From positions 868,001 to 932,000 of the forward strand of contig NZ_SDLR01000001.1 in the NCBI RefSeq assembly GCF_004522215.1: DNA of 64,000 nt, given 5' to 3'. Each line of letters opens with the position of its first letter. Position 1 is the stretch's first letter. The notes under the pieces are model-generated. The model had not been told where the DNA came from, did not search any database, and saw nothing but the letters and a program-made list of their open reading frames with translations. The DNA comes from Ammoniphilus sp. YIM 78166. GTDB lineage: Bacteria; Bacillota; Bacilli; Aneurinibacillales; RAOX-1. Of the stretch, positions 55,082 through 63,528 are shown in pieces. The position numbers and the translations under genes were made by a program.

Positions 55082-56752
55082 ATGAGTAAAACGTGGTGGA
55101 AAGAAAGCGTAGCCTATCAGGTGTATCCCCGCAGCTTCATGGATAGCAATGGAGACGGAATAGGCGATCTTAAGGGATTGACATCCCAGCTGGATTATTT
55201 GAAGGATTTAGGTATCGATGTGATTTGGTTGTCCCCGATGTATCAATCGCCGAATGATGATAATGGGTATGATATTTCCGATTATCATGCCATTATGGAA
55301 GAATTCGGGACGATGGATGACTTTGATGAGCTGCTGGAAGCGGTTCATCAACGCGGGATGAAGCTCATCCTTGATTTGGTAATTAATCATACCTCGGATG
55401 AGCATCCCTGGTTTATCGAATCGCGTTCATCGAAGGATAACCCGAAGCGGGACTGGTATATTTGGAGAGACGGCAAAGACGGCGCAGGACCAAATAACTG
55501 GGAATCCATTTTCAGCGGTTCCGCTTGGAAATATGACCGGGAAACAGATCAATATTTCATGCACATTTTTTCTTCCCGCCAGCCGGACTTGAATTGGGAA
55601 AACCCCGAGGTTAGGGAAGCCTTGGCTGATATGGTGAATTGGTGGTTGGATAAAGGGATCGATGGATTTCGCGTAGATGCCATTTCCCATATCAAGAAGC
55701 AGCCTGGCTTGCCTGATATGCCCAACTTAAAGCAGCTGGATTATGTTCCATGCTTTGACTATATGATGAATGTAGATGGCATTGACGCGTTTCTTTCCGA
55801 GTTTACCCAGAAAACGATTAAAAATTACGATGTCATGACCGTTGGAGAGGCCAATGGCGTGGGCCTTGAGGACGCAGACAAATGGGTTGGTGAAGAAAAC
55901 GGCTATTTCAACATGATTTTCCAGTTTGAATTCTTGGATCTTTGGAATAAAAAAGAAAAGGACCAAGTGGATGTCGTTGCCTTGAAAAACGTGCTGACCA
56001 AATGGCAAACCGGGTTAGAGGGCAGGGGATGGAATGCCCTCTTCATCGAAAACCATGACCAGCCCCGTCGGGTCTCTAGTTGGGGAGACGACCAAAATTA
56101 CTGGAAAGAAAGCGCCAAAATGCTGGCCGCTATGTATTTTCTCATGAAGGGCACTCCTTTCATCTATCAGGGACAAGAAATTGGGATGACCAATGTTAAA
56201 TTCCCTTCTATTCAAGACTACAACGATGTTGGCATGATTAATTATTATAAGATTGAAAGAGAAAGGGGACGCCCGCATGAAGAAATCATGGAGGTCGTCT
56301 GGTCTCGCGGACGCGATAATGCCCGTACGCCCATGCAATGGAACGCATCCCATCAGGGTGGATTTACCTCGGCGGATCATACCTGGATAGGAGTAAACCC
56401 GAATTTCCGAGAGATTAATGTAGAAAGCCAATGGAGTGATGAAGGCTCCATCCTGAACTTCTATAAGAAGCTGATCAAATTGAGAAAAGAACATCCGTTA
56501 TTTGTATATGGCACCTATCAGCTCCTTTTGCCGAATCATCCCAAACTCTTCGTTTATACCCGCAGCCTTGGCAACAGGAAGGCTATCGTGATATGCAACT
56601 TCTATGGGGCAGCTACCCGATTTAAACTCCCTTCCGAGGTGAAGTTCCGTTCTTCAGAGCTTGTTCTTGCCAACTATGAGCGGACGGACGGGAAGCTGGA
56701 GAAGAATTTCACGCTGAAGCCCTATGAAGCAAGAGTTTATTTATTAAGATAA
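55082..56752 (+). CDS. GH13 alpha-glucosidase (oligo-1,6-glucosidase type)
   Basis: A 556-residue cytoplasmic amylase-family hydrolase. Calcium-site DSNGDGIGD near residue 21, nucleophile Asp in GIDGFRVDAISH near 200, acid/base Glu in DVMTVGEANG near 257, and the third carboxylate in ENHDQPRRVSS near 328. The subgroup covers oligo-1,6-glucosidase, sucrose isomerase-like and trehalulose/isomaltulose-cleaving enzymes. It ends the operon and would release glucose from the processed glycoside. No PTS gene is near, so trehalose-6-phosphate hydrolase is less likely. Confidence 0.92.
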   Translation: MSKTWWKESVAYQVYPRSFMDSNGDGIGDLKGLTSQLDYLKDLGIDVIWLSPMYQSPNDDNGYDISDYHAIMEEFGTMDDFDELLEAVHQRGMKLILDLVINHTSDEHPWFIESRSSKDNPKRDWYIWRDGKDGAGPNNWESIFSGSAWKYDRETDQYFMHIFSSRQPDLNWENPEVREALADMVNWWLDKGIDGFRVDAISHIKKQPGLPDMPNLKQLDYVPCFDYMMNVDGIDAFLSEFTQKTIKNYDVMTVGEANGVGLEDADKWVGEENGYFNMIFQFEFLDLWNKKEKDQVDVVALKNVLTKWQTGLEGRGWNALFIENHDQPRRVSSWGDDQNYWKESAKMLAAMYFLMKGTPFIYQGQEIGMTNVKFPSIQDYNDVGMINYYKIERERGRPHEEIMEVVWSRGRDNARTPMQWNASHQGGFTSADHTWIGVNPNFREINVESQWSDEGSILNFYKKLIKLRKEHPLFVYGTYQLLLPNHPKLFVYTRSLGNRKAIVICNFYGAATRFKLPSEVKFRSSELVLANYERTDGKLEKNFTLKPYEARVYLLR

Positions 56753-56761
56753 CCCTAACCC

Positions 56762-56796
56762 ACATCCCTTTCTCGTAAGAAGGGGATGTTTTTATT
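56762..56796 (+). terminator. Terminator of the catabolic operon
   Basis: ACATCCCTTTCT / AGAAGGGGATGT stem (wobble and one bulge) with TTTTTATT. Confidence 0.88.
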
Positions 56797-56853
56797 GTCT
56801 TAGAATCTAGTTTTTTGTCTCTTTTAGTAGATCATCAGTAAGATATTCTCAAG

Positions 56854-56867
56854 AGAAAGCGCTTAAG
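56854..56867 (+). promoter_or_regulatory. cre-like site upstream of aspA
   Basis: AGAAAGCGCTTAAG contains the symmetric AAGCGCTT core of CcpA boxes but mismatches the outer positions. It lies 24 bp before the aspA start, which would fit catabolite repression. Confidence 0.4.
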
Positions 56868-56890
56868 AGATAACAAAGGGGATAGAAAAC

Positions 56891-58309
56891 ATGATAAAGG
56901 ATATCGTTCGTGTCGAGAAAGATTTTTTGGGAGAAAAGGAGGTCCCAGCAGAAGCCTATTTCGGCATACAAACGCTGCGCGCGGTAGAGAATTTTCCTAT
57001 AACCGGCTATCGGATCCATGGGGAGCTAATCAAAGCCTTAGCGATGGTGAAGAAGTCAGCGGCCATTGCCAATAGGGAAGTTTCGCGGTTGAATCCTCGG
57101 TTGGCTGAAAAAATCGTAGAAGCTGCCGATGAGATTATAGGCGGCAGGTGGCATGATCAGTTTATCGTAGACCCGATCCAAGGAGGAGCAGGGACATCGA
57201 TCAATATGAACGCGAATGAAGTGATTGCGAATCGAGCATTAGAGTTGCTGGGAGAATCGAAAGGCGATTATTTCAATCTTAGTCCGAATACGCATGTGAA
57301 TATGTCCCAATCCACGAATGATGCGTTTCCTACAGCGGTTCGGATTGCCCTGCTGTCCTTGCTCGAGAAGTTGCTAGCGACAATGGGGGATCTTCATCAA
57401 GCCTTCGTTCAGAAAGCAAAGGAATTTGATTCGGTAATCAAGATGGGCCGGACGCATTTGCAGGATGCGGTTCCCATCCGCCTGGGGCAGGAGTTCGAAG
57501 CATACAGTAAAGCACTGGGACGAGATCTTAAAAGGATAAAGCGAACCTGCGAATCCTTGTATGAAGTGAATATGGGCGCGACGGCGGTGGGTACCGGACT
57601 GAATGCCGATACACGCTATATCAAACGAGTCGTTGAACTGCTTAGGGAGACCAGTGGCTTTCCGTTGACCAATGCCGATCATTTGGTGGATGCCACGCAA
57701 AATACGGATGTTTATGCCGAAGTGTCAGCAGCGCTGAAAGTATGCATGATCAATATGTCAAAGATTGCGAATGACTTGCGTTTAATGGCTTCGGGTCCTC
57801 GTACGGGTTTAGGGGAAATCTCCCTTCCTGCTAGACAGCCGGGATCGTCCATTATGCCGGGAAAAGTCAACCCAGTGATGTGCGAGGTCCTCAACCAAGT
57901 GGCATTCCAAGTGATGGGCAACGATCATACGATTTGCTTGGCTGCCGAAGCTGGACAGCTTGAGCTCAATGTGATGGAGCCTGTGTTATTCTTTAATCTC
58001 ATTCAATCCTTAAGCATCATGAACCAGGGCTTCCAGGCGTTCCGAACGTATTGCTTGGAAGGGATTGAAGCCAACGTGGAACGGTGCCGCGAATACGTAG
58101 AAAAAAGCGTGGGGATTATTACGGCCCTCAATCCCCATCTAGGGTATGAAACGGCAGCGCGAATCGCTAGGGAAGCAATCGAGACAGGCCAGTCCGTGCG
58201 GGCGCTGTGCCTATTGCACCAGGTGTTGACGGAGGAAGAGCTCAATTTGATACTCGATCCTTATGAAATGACGTATCCGGGAATCGCAGGCTCAAGCTTA
58301 TTAGAATAA
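56891..58309 (+). CDS. aspA: Aspartate ammonia-lyase
   Basis: A 472-residue aspartase that converts aspartate to fumarate and ammonia. The fumarase/aspartase signature GSSIMPGKVNP lies near residue 318 and includes the catalytic serine loop. Other marks are THVNMSQSTNDAFPT near 137, GRTHLQDAVPIRLGQEF near 187 and NMGATAVGTGLN near 230. Aspartase is favoured over fumarase by these contexts and by the neighbouring amino-acid/dicarboxylate symporter and GlnKL-like two-component system. AAAGGGG precedes the ATG. Confidence 0.93.
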   Translation: MIKDIVRVEKDFLGEKEVPAEAYFGIQTLRAVENFPITGYRIHGELIKALAMVKKSAAIANREVSRLNPRLAEKIVEAADEIIGGRWHDQFIVDPIQGGAGTSINMNANEVIANRALELLGESKGDYFNLSPNTHVNMSQSTNDAFPTAVRIALLSLLEKLLATMGDLHQAFVQKAKEFDSVIKMGRTHLQDAVPIRLGQEFEAYSKALGRDLKRIKRTCESLYEVNMGATAVGTGLNADTRYIKRVVELLRETSGFPLTNADHLVDATQNTDVYAEVSAALKVCMINMSKIANDLRLMASGPRTGLGEISLPARQPGSSIMPGKVNPVMCEVLNQVAFQVMGNDHTICLAAEAGQLELNVMEPVLFFNLIQSLSIMNQGFQAFRTYCLEGIEANVERCREYVEKSVGIITALNPHLGYETAARIAREAIETGQSVRALCLLHQVLTEEELNLILDPYEMTYPGIAGSSLLE

Positions 58310-58314
58310 AGTAG

Positions 58315-58345
58315 AATGGGGTAGGTCCTTTTGACCTACCCCATT
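58315..58345. terminator. Hairpin between convergent aspA and glnL-like genes
   Basis: A perfect 13-bp stem AATGGGGTAGGTC / GACCTACCCCATT with a 5-nt loop. Its right arm contains the stop codon of the leftward response regulator gene (58336-58338). T-runs are weak on both sides. Confidence 0.75.
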
Positions 58346-59253
58346 AGCTGTTTTGCCTCCAGATATAGGACTTGAATGAACTTTTTGGTGTGGATTCGCG
58401 AAGGATTAGGAGAAGTCTCTTCACTTTCCAATTCCATCATTTTCTTGCGGACCTCAGTAAAATCAAAAAACCTGGAAGCGTAGGTTTCAAATTTCGGATT
58501 CGAATAATCGGTAAGCCCAAGCGAGGCCAGATGGTTTAAGGCCTGTAAGATGGCCCTGCGAATTCTCTGCTCGGAAGCCTTCACCTCTTTTTGAAGATCA
58601 CCAGCAGTTGCCTCAGGCCCCAGCCTTCTCCTTGCGATGTGCAGGAAAATGTCCTTCAGGGGAGGAAAGGGATATTCGAAGGATCCACCTTTTTCCTGTT
58701 CATCCAAAAATTCCAGGATTTCAAGCAAATCCTTGCTACCCACTTCCCCTACCATCCCCAAATCCGACAAGAGAATCTGACCAGTTGTCCCAATGCTTTT
58801 TTCTTTGTAGAACGGTTCGCGTTTAATGCCTGTATTGCCTGCGAGCACATTCAGCGATTTCTGGATATCCTCGATGGATTGCTGAAGCATGATGCGCTCT
58901 TTCACCTTTTGAATAATGTTGATGACTTCGAGTCGGTTAATCGGTTTCAAAATGAAATATTCAATGCCAAGGGAATAAGCCTCGCCAATGAGCCCTTTGG
59001 ATTCCACCTGGGAAATCATTATGACTTTACCGTTAAAGTCAGGGCTGATGAGGCGCATCGTTTCAATTCCGTCTCGAATCGGCATCAGCAGATCAATCAT
59101 GAGAATATCCACTTTTTTCAGGTTTAGCGTGTCTGCGTCAAGTAGCGCTCCGTCGTTTGCCTCTCCCACGACTTCTCCTAAATCCTCATCCTCAATTAGT
59201 TCAGCCAGCATCGCCCGAATCGCTGGATCATCATCTGTTATGAAATAGCGCAT
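58336..59253 (-). CDS. GlnL (YcbB)-family response regulator
   Basis: 305 residues. Receiver domain with FITDDDPAIRAML, phosphorylated Asp in ILMIDLLMPIRDG near residue 55 and Lys in YFILKPI near 105. The C-terminal half has the YcbB-type DNA-binding region (LKDIFLHIARRRLGPEATAGDLQKEVKASEQRIRRAI begins near 195). Bacillus GlnL controls glutaminase and glutamine uptake; here the targets are probably the divergent symporter and perhaps aspA. It overlaps the kinase gene by 23 bp. Confidence 0.9.
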   Translation of the reverse strand: MRYFITDDDPAIRAMLAELIEDEDLGEVVGEANDGALLDADTLNLKKVDILMIDLLMPIRDGIETMRLISPDFNGKVIMISQVESKGLIGEAYSLGIEYFILKPINRLEVINIIQKVKERIMLQQSIEDIQKSLNVLAGNTGIKREPFYKEKSIGTTGQILLSDLGMVGEVGSKDLLEILEFLDEQEKGGSFEYPFPPLKDIFLHIARRRLGPEATAGDLQKEVKASEQRIRRAILQALNHLASLGLTDYSNPKFETYASRFFDFTEVRKKMMELESEETSPNPSRIHTKKFIQVLYLEAKQLMG

Positions 59254-60526
59254 GTTCTTCTTTTCCTTTCGTAATGCTGATTATGGGCAAGCGAACCAGG
59301 AAGGTGGTGAACTTCCCTTCGGGATCCACCCGCAGTTGAACGCTGCCGCCCCATTTTTCCACCACTTCTTTTACATAAGACAACCCTATACCTGTCGAGG
59401 GATTACCAGAGGTATCAAATTTAGTGGTAAAGCCGGGCTGGAAAATATGCTGTTGCTTTCTCTTGGAAATTCCCGGTCCGTTGTCTGCTACTTGAAATTC
59501 AGCGACATCTTCCTTTACGTCGGCAGATAGGGTAATCTGGCCTGATTTTTCGATGGCTTCGATGGAATTGGCCACCAAGTTATTGATGATAGACAAAATT
59601 GCGTAAATGAAGTAAGGGGGATGTTCTCCTTGGATCTTTAGCTCAAATTGGATGTCTTTCCCTAACATCAAGGCGTATTTCTGATTGGTGTTGAGAATCA
59701 CCTCTGCCAATTCTTCCATCTTCATATAATCAGCCAAGTTCTCATTGGAAATCAGCTTGGAGAGTCCAGCGTACACCCGCTGATTATCTTTTTTTATTTC
59801 ATGAATCTGGCCGGCCAATTTCAATAGTTCCCCAGCTAACTCCGGACAGCCTGCATGATTTAGAGAACGGTATAACTCATAAGAGTCCTTCGTAATTTCC
59901 TCAGCATGATGCATCGTTTTTTTTAGGTGAAGGGATTCAACATACAGATTGGAGACGAGCGTTAACATATGCTCGTTGCGTTTCCGATGTTCTTCTTCCG
60001 CCAGTTTAGCCTGACGAAGGATAAGGATATTAAAAAATCCAAGGACAAAAAAGCTGCGGATGACGGCAATGATCACAATCTGATAGATGGCTGAGAAGGA
60101 TATGGCTGTATCCGAGAGAGGATAGCGAACAGAAAGTTCAGCCAAGCTAGCGATGATCTCAACCCCTACCCCTAACCCTCCAATCAGGAGGGGGCGATGG
60201 TGATACCGGTTAATTTTGACTAAGTGAAAGAACAGGCCGTACGTGGAATAGTAGACAAAAGCGGGGAAGTGCTGGCCAAGTGCTTCTTGAAATGGAAAAG
60301 CAGGAATAAAAAACCACTCAAGGGAAATCCGCAAGAGGGTAACAGCAATCCCGACCAAAATTCCCGAGATGACGGGAGAGATCGTTCGAATCCACAATAA
60401 AAAGAAGAAAAAAGCTGGGGTTCCGAAACTGACCCGAAAGTCGTTCTGAAACGGATGAAATTTAAGCTCTCCGGCTAAGGGAACAGCAATCAGCATTAAT
60501 CCAAGAATGAATAGATTATCCCGCAA
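59231..60526 (-). CDS. GlnK (YcbA)-family sensor histidine kinase
   Basis: 431 residues. Five or six hydrophobic helices fill about residues 1-175, without a large extracellular domain. A dimerisation helix follows, then an ATPase domain with NNLVANSIEAIEKSG near 320, VADNGPGISKRKQQ near 350 and STGIGLSYVKEVVEKWGG near 385. The start is TTG 60526 with AGGAAG upstream. The stimulus is probably glutamate, aspartate or glutamine, inferred from neighbours. Confidence 0.88.
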   Translation of the reverse strand: MRDNLFILGLMLIAVPLAGELKFHPFQNDFRVSFGTPAFFFFLLWIRTISPVISGILVGIAVTLLRISLEWFFIPAFPFQEALGQHFPAFVYYSTYGLFFHLVKINRYHHRPLLIGGLGVGVEIIASLAELSVRYPLSDTAISFSAIYQIVIIAVIRSFFVLGFFNILILRQAKLAEEEHRKRNEHMLTLVSNLYVESLHLKKTMHHAEEITKDSYELYRSLNHAGCPELAGELLKLAGQIHEIKKDNQRVYAGLSKLISNENLADYMKMEELAEVILNTNQKYALMLGKDIQFELKIQGEHPPYFIYAILSIINNLVANSIEAIEKSGQITLSADVKEDVAEFQVADNGPGISKRKQQHIFQPGFTTKFDTSGNPSTGIGLSYVKEVVEKWGGSVQLRVDPEGKFTTFLVRLPIISITKGKEEHALFHNR

Positions 60527-60689
60527 GGTCTACACTTCCTCTAGCACATTATAGCTAATCATTTTAACGGAAGTAGAATAGGAAATCCAACTTATTTTTT
60601 TAGTTGGGCTCGTGTAGATTTTAGTAGGTTCCTGTGGGATTACGCTTACAATTTGTTCATCAAATGTTCACAAAAAGGGGGATTCTTTT

Positions 60690-61919
60690 ATGAAAGATAA
60701 TCTGCTGACAAAGATTTTAGTCTCATTTGTCCTTGCCATTTTGGCAGGAGCCTTGATCGGTCCGAGTATTGAGATTGTTAAACCATTAGGGGACTTGTTT
60801 TTGCGCTTAATCAAATTCATTATTGTACCTTTGGTTCTTGCTTCCCTGGTTGTTGGGGTAGCGAGTACCGGAGATATGAAAAAGCTTGGCCGAATGGGAG
60901 GCAAAACCGTAGCGTATTATTTGCTTACAACAGCCTTGGCTGTCACGATTGGACTGGTTCTCGGTAACGTCTTTGCTCCCGGTGCCGGACTAGATTTGCC
61001 AGCGATCGAAGAAAAGGTGGAACCGAAAGAAGCGCCAGGCCTTATGGATACTCTGGTGAATATAGTACCTACCAATCCCATTGCCGCTTTAGTGGAAGGG
61101 AACATGCTGCAGATCATTTTCTTTGCTATCTTCCTTGGCTTGGGTATCACGATGCTCGGAGACAAGGTGAAAACCGTTCAAAGCTTTTTTGAGCAGTTGG
61201 CAGAGATTATGTACAAAATTACTGGTTTGGTGATGCGTTTTGCCCCGATTGGGATATTTGGCTTGGTAGCCCCGATCGTTGGAAAATACGGCCTTTCCGT
61301 ACTCATGCCTTTACTGAAGCTCATTCTTGCTGTGGCGGTCGGATCAATCCTGCATACCGTGATCACGTATTCCACATCGGTTAAGCTATTTGCCAAGATG
61401 AGCCCGGTTAAGTTCTTTAAGGGCATTGCTCCGGCAACTCTGGTTGCATTCAGTACGTCAAGCAGCGCCGGCACTTTGCCGATCACCATCAAGAGTACGG
61501 AGGAAAACTTGGGCGTCTCAAGAAAAGTGAGCAGCTTTGTCCTTCCTCTGGGCGCTACGATCAACATGGATGGAACAGCACTGTATCAAGGGGTTTGCGT
61601 AATCTTTGTAGCACAATTCTTCGGGATGGATCTGACGTTTGCCCAGCAACTGACAATTATTCTCACCGCGACCTTAGCTTCCATCGGTACGGCAGGTGTA
61701 CCTGGGGCAGGCTTGATCATGCTGACCATGGTCATGACATCAGTAGGACTGCCGTTAGAAGGAATTGCCCTGATCGCTGGGATCGACCGAATTTTGGATA
61801 TGTTCCGTACCTCCGTTAATGTTACTGGAGATGCTTCAGCTGCTGTTGTGGTCGCCGCATTGGAAGGCGAACTGGCTTCTGGCCAAGTGGACCAAGTAAA
61901 AGGAACGATTTCAGCGTAG
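60690..61919 (+). CDS. DAACS-family sodium/proton:glutamate-aspartate or dicarboxylate symporter
   Basis: A 409-residue secondary carrier with eight helices and two re-entrant loops. The serine-rich hairpin reads AFSTSSSAGTLPITIKS near residue 255, the NMDGTALYQG motif near 292 and the second hairpin SIGTAGVPGAGLIMLTMV near 330; the C-terminal helix has DRILDMFRTSVNVTGD. This is the GltP/GltT/DctA fold. The adjacent aspartase suggests aspartate or fumarate/malate as substrate. AAGGGGG precedes the ATG; it diverges from the two-component genes. Confidence 0.93.
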   Translation: MKDNLLTKILVSFVLAILAGALIGPSIEIVKPLGDLFLRLIKFIIVPLVLASLVVGVASTGDMKKLGRMGGKTVAYYLLTTALAVTIGLVLGNVFAPGAGLDLPAIEEKVEPKEAPGLMDTLVNIVPTNPIAALVEGNMLQIIFFAIFLGLGITMLGDKVKTVQSFFEQLAEIMYKITGLVMRFAPIGIFGLVAPIVGKYGLSVLMPLLKLILAVAVGSILHTVITYSTSVKLFAKMSPVKFFKGIAPATLVAFSTSSSAGTLPITIKSTEENLGVSRKVSSFVLPLGATINMDGTALYQGVCVIFVAQFFGMDLTFAQQLTIILTATLASIGTAGVPGAGLIMLTMVMTSVGLPLEGIALIAGIDRILDMFRTSVNVTGDASAAVVVAALEGELASGQVDQVKGTISA

Positions 61920-61926
61920 ATAAGAG

Positions 61927-61961
61927 GTCCCCATCTCATTAGGTGGGGACTTTATTTTTTG
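61927..61961 (+). terminator. Terminator after the symporter gene
   Basis: GTCCCCA / TGGGGAC stem with a 10-nt loop and TTTATTTTTT. Confidence 0.92.
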
Positions 61962-61987
61962 GACATAGCCTGGATGGGAAGATAATT

Positions 61988-62020
61988 GAAGAAAAAGAAA
62001 CCGCAAGGTTTAGCGGTTTC
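61988..62020 (-). terminator. Terminator of the 55-residue gene, overlapping its stop codon
   Basis: Leftward, GAAACCGC (62020-62013) pairs with GCGGTTTC (62004-61997) around an 8-nt loop that contains the TAA stop, then TTTTTCTTC. Confidence 0.88.
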
Positions 62021-62177
62021 TTACGATATCACGTTCTCTAACTTTTACGAACTGTCCGGTGTGAGTTCGAACAACAAGGTGATCTTCGTACACGTCCTGT
62101 ACTGTAGCTGGTGCATTTTTCATTCCATGCATTCGGTCTAAGATAATTTTTTGTCCCACTGTGTATGTTTTAGTCAA
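62010..62177 (-). CDS. Small basic hypothetical protein (55 residues)
   Basis: Starts at TTG 62177 with a good GAGGTGAGGG site upstream and ends at TAA inside the loop of its own terminator. The product reads MTKTYTVGQKIILDRMHGMK at the start, then a beta-rich KNAPATVQDVYEDHLVVRT and ends REDIV-like with RNR. The pattern (VGQKIILDR, HLVVRT, GQFVKV) suggests a small SH3/KOW-like beta barrel. I do not recognise a named family. Confidence 0.75.
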   Translation of the reverse strand: MTKTYTVGQKIILDRMHGMKNAPATVQDVYEDHLVVRTHTGQFVKVRERDIVRNR

Positions 62178-62255
62178 ATCCCTCACCTCAGCATAATATA
62201 TGCTGTTCCGGTGAAATCAGTCATTAATATATAAACTTGCTGGAATGTTTGTCCA

Positions 62256-62386
62256 TTGCTTTAGTTAATAAATTAAAGTATAGTAGGATATAGAAAACAA
62301 AATAAGAAAGATTGCAATGAGAAATTCACATGTTATAAAGGGTTATCATTCTTGGTCGCTCTTTATAGTATGTGAATTTTTTTAAT
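62256..62386 (+). ncRNA. Free-standing promoter and hairpin unit, candidate small RNA (copy 1)
   Basis: TTGCTT (62256-62261) and TATAGT (62279-62284) with a 17-nt spacer form a good promoter. After 37 nt comes a long hairpin: AAATTCACAT-GT-TATAAAG (62322-62340) and CTTTATA-GT-ATGTGAATTT (62361-62379), then a run of T. The loop begins GGTTATCA. The same unit precedes the csp gene at 63.0 kb. No reading frame follows here, so the transcript would be a terminated RNA of about 95 nt. Bases 62387-62573 hold two further TTCACA words but no gene. Confidence 0.6.
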
Positions 62387-62573
62387 TTACAATTCACATA
62401 CTGATCCTCTTGTTAAGGACCCTCCCTGAATCCATGTAGATTTAATCCACCTTCCAATGGCAACTTTCCTTATACATTTTCACACAATTTCTTGAAATTT
62501 CAATTCACACTGGCACGGTCATCGGAGCCGTAAGGATGGAAGAGAGGTAGGGCTTTCGTTGTTTTGATCTTTT

Positions 62574-62608
62574 GATTTAAAAAAGTATCCTACGAAGGGG
62601 TAGGATAC
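62574..62608 (-). terminator. Terminator of the gene at 62627
   Basis: A 9-bp stem GTATCCTAC / GTAGGATAC; leftward it is followed by TTTTTTAAAT. Confidence 0.92.
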
Positions 62609-62626
62609 CAATTTATTGTGACTTTT

Positions 62627-62917
62627 TTAATCTTTCTTGGTTTTAGTGGGAATTTTTGTTTCTTTAAAACTATGGTTCAAAAAATCCATTCGAACATTTG
62701 GGTGATTCTGCAACTCGAGACCTTCGTGCTGAATTTGCTGAGTAGTCGCTTTTTCACTCGGCTTCCTGTTTAATACCTTCCACCCGCCCGTAATAAGCGA
62801 TACATAATAGTATCGATAGACTTTTTTGTTTTTAGAAGCTCTAATAATCACTTGACTATCCCAGTCCGTCGTATCGATCAATTGCACGAGCTCTACCTCA
62901 ACGTTGGCAAAATTCAT
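62627..62917 (-). CDS. Hypothetical protein (96 residues)
   Basis: A GGGGGT ribosome site precedes ATG 62917 and a strong terminator follows, so the gene is very probably real. The product has an N-terminal alternating beta pattern (VEVELVQLIDTTDWDSQVII, YRYYYVSLITGGWKVLN) and a lysine-rich tail. No family is recognised, and no membrane segment or cysteine is present. Confidence 0.75.
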   Translation of the reverse strand: MNFANVEVELVQLIDTTDWDSQVIIRASKNKKVYRYYYVSLITGGWKVLNRKPSEKATTQQIQHEGLELQNHPNVRMDFLNHSFKETKIPTKTKKD

Positions 62918-63001
62918 TAGCTACCCCCAATTTTTTAACATTCTTAACTATTATTTGTCTAATGTAAGAAATATAACCATTTGTTGTTCGAATTGATTTA
63001 C

Positions 63002-63137
63002 TTGCTTTTCTTGGCAAAGTGTTATAAAATAGGTTTTACAGTTAATTTGCTAATTCTAATGCCATGTTAAATTCACATGTTAAAAAGGGTTATCACGTTG
63101 CGGATGGTTACTCTTTTTAATATGTGAATTTTTTATT
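63002..63137 (+). promoter_or_regulatory. csp promoter and structured 5' leader (copy 2 of the hairpin unit)
   Basis: TTGCTT (63002-63007) and TAAAAT (63025-63030), spacer 17 nt, lie 38 nt before the hairpin AAATTCACAT-GT-TAAAAAG (63069-63087) and CTTTTTA-AT-ATGTGAATTT (63113-63131). The stem differs from copy 1 at an A-T/T-A exchange that keeps pairing. A T-run follows the stem, so it can act as an attenuator in a csp leader of about 147 nt; temperature-dependent folding is a plausible role. Confidence 0.65.
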
Positions 63138-63183
63138 TTCTAGGAATGCAGCATATTTATCATAATAGTTGGGGGTTTTTTAT

Positions 63184-63384
63184 ATGCAAAAAGGTACAGT
63201 GAAATGGTTTAATGCAGAAAAGGGATTTGGTTTTATTGAAACAGAAAACGGAAATGACGTATTTGTCCATTTCAGCGCGATTGCTACGGATGGTTTTAAG
63301 TCTTTAGATGAAGGCCAACGTGTACAGTTCGAGGTTGTTCAAGGACAACGTGGAGCACAAGCTTCTAACGTTACAAAGCTATAA
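63184..63384 (+). CDS. Cold-shock-domain RNA-binding protein
   Basis: A 66-residue Csp. RNP1 KGFGFIET and RNP2 VFVHFSAI are intact and the [15 protein letters not shown] start is canonical. Csp proteins bind single-stranded RNA and DNA and prevent unwanted structure at low temperature. I start at ATG 63184 with GGGGG 8 nt upstream; an in-frame TTG at 63169 is unlikely. It stands behind a structured leader. Confidence 0.96.
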   Translation: MQKGTVKWFNAEKGFGFIETENGNDVFVHFSAIATDGFKSLDEGQRVQFEVVQGQRGAQASNVTKL

Positions 63385-63392
63385 GATACTTT

Positions 63393-63422
63393 AATCCCCT
63401 ATAGTAATAGGGGATTTCTCTT
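63393..63422 (+). terminator. Terminator after the csp gene
   Basis: AATCCCCT / AGGGGATT with an 8-nt loop, then TTTCTCTTTCTTT. Confidence 0.9.
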
Positions 63423-63528
63423 TCTTTAGGACCTCTTTAACAATCTCTTCTTAATTCTCCTGTTTTGTCTCTTCACACCGCGCTGATTTTGTGATCATGA
63501 CCCAAATAGATTTTTGGAGGTGGACCTT

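Noticed and set aside
60654..60670. Direct repeat of TGTTCA with an 11-bp period upstream of the symporter
   Set aside because: It lies only about 20 bp before the start codon, beyond a likely promoter, and six bases twice is weak evidence for a regulator site.
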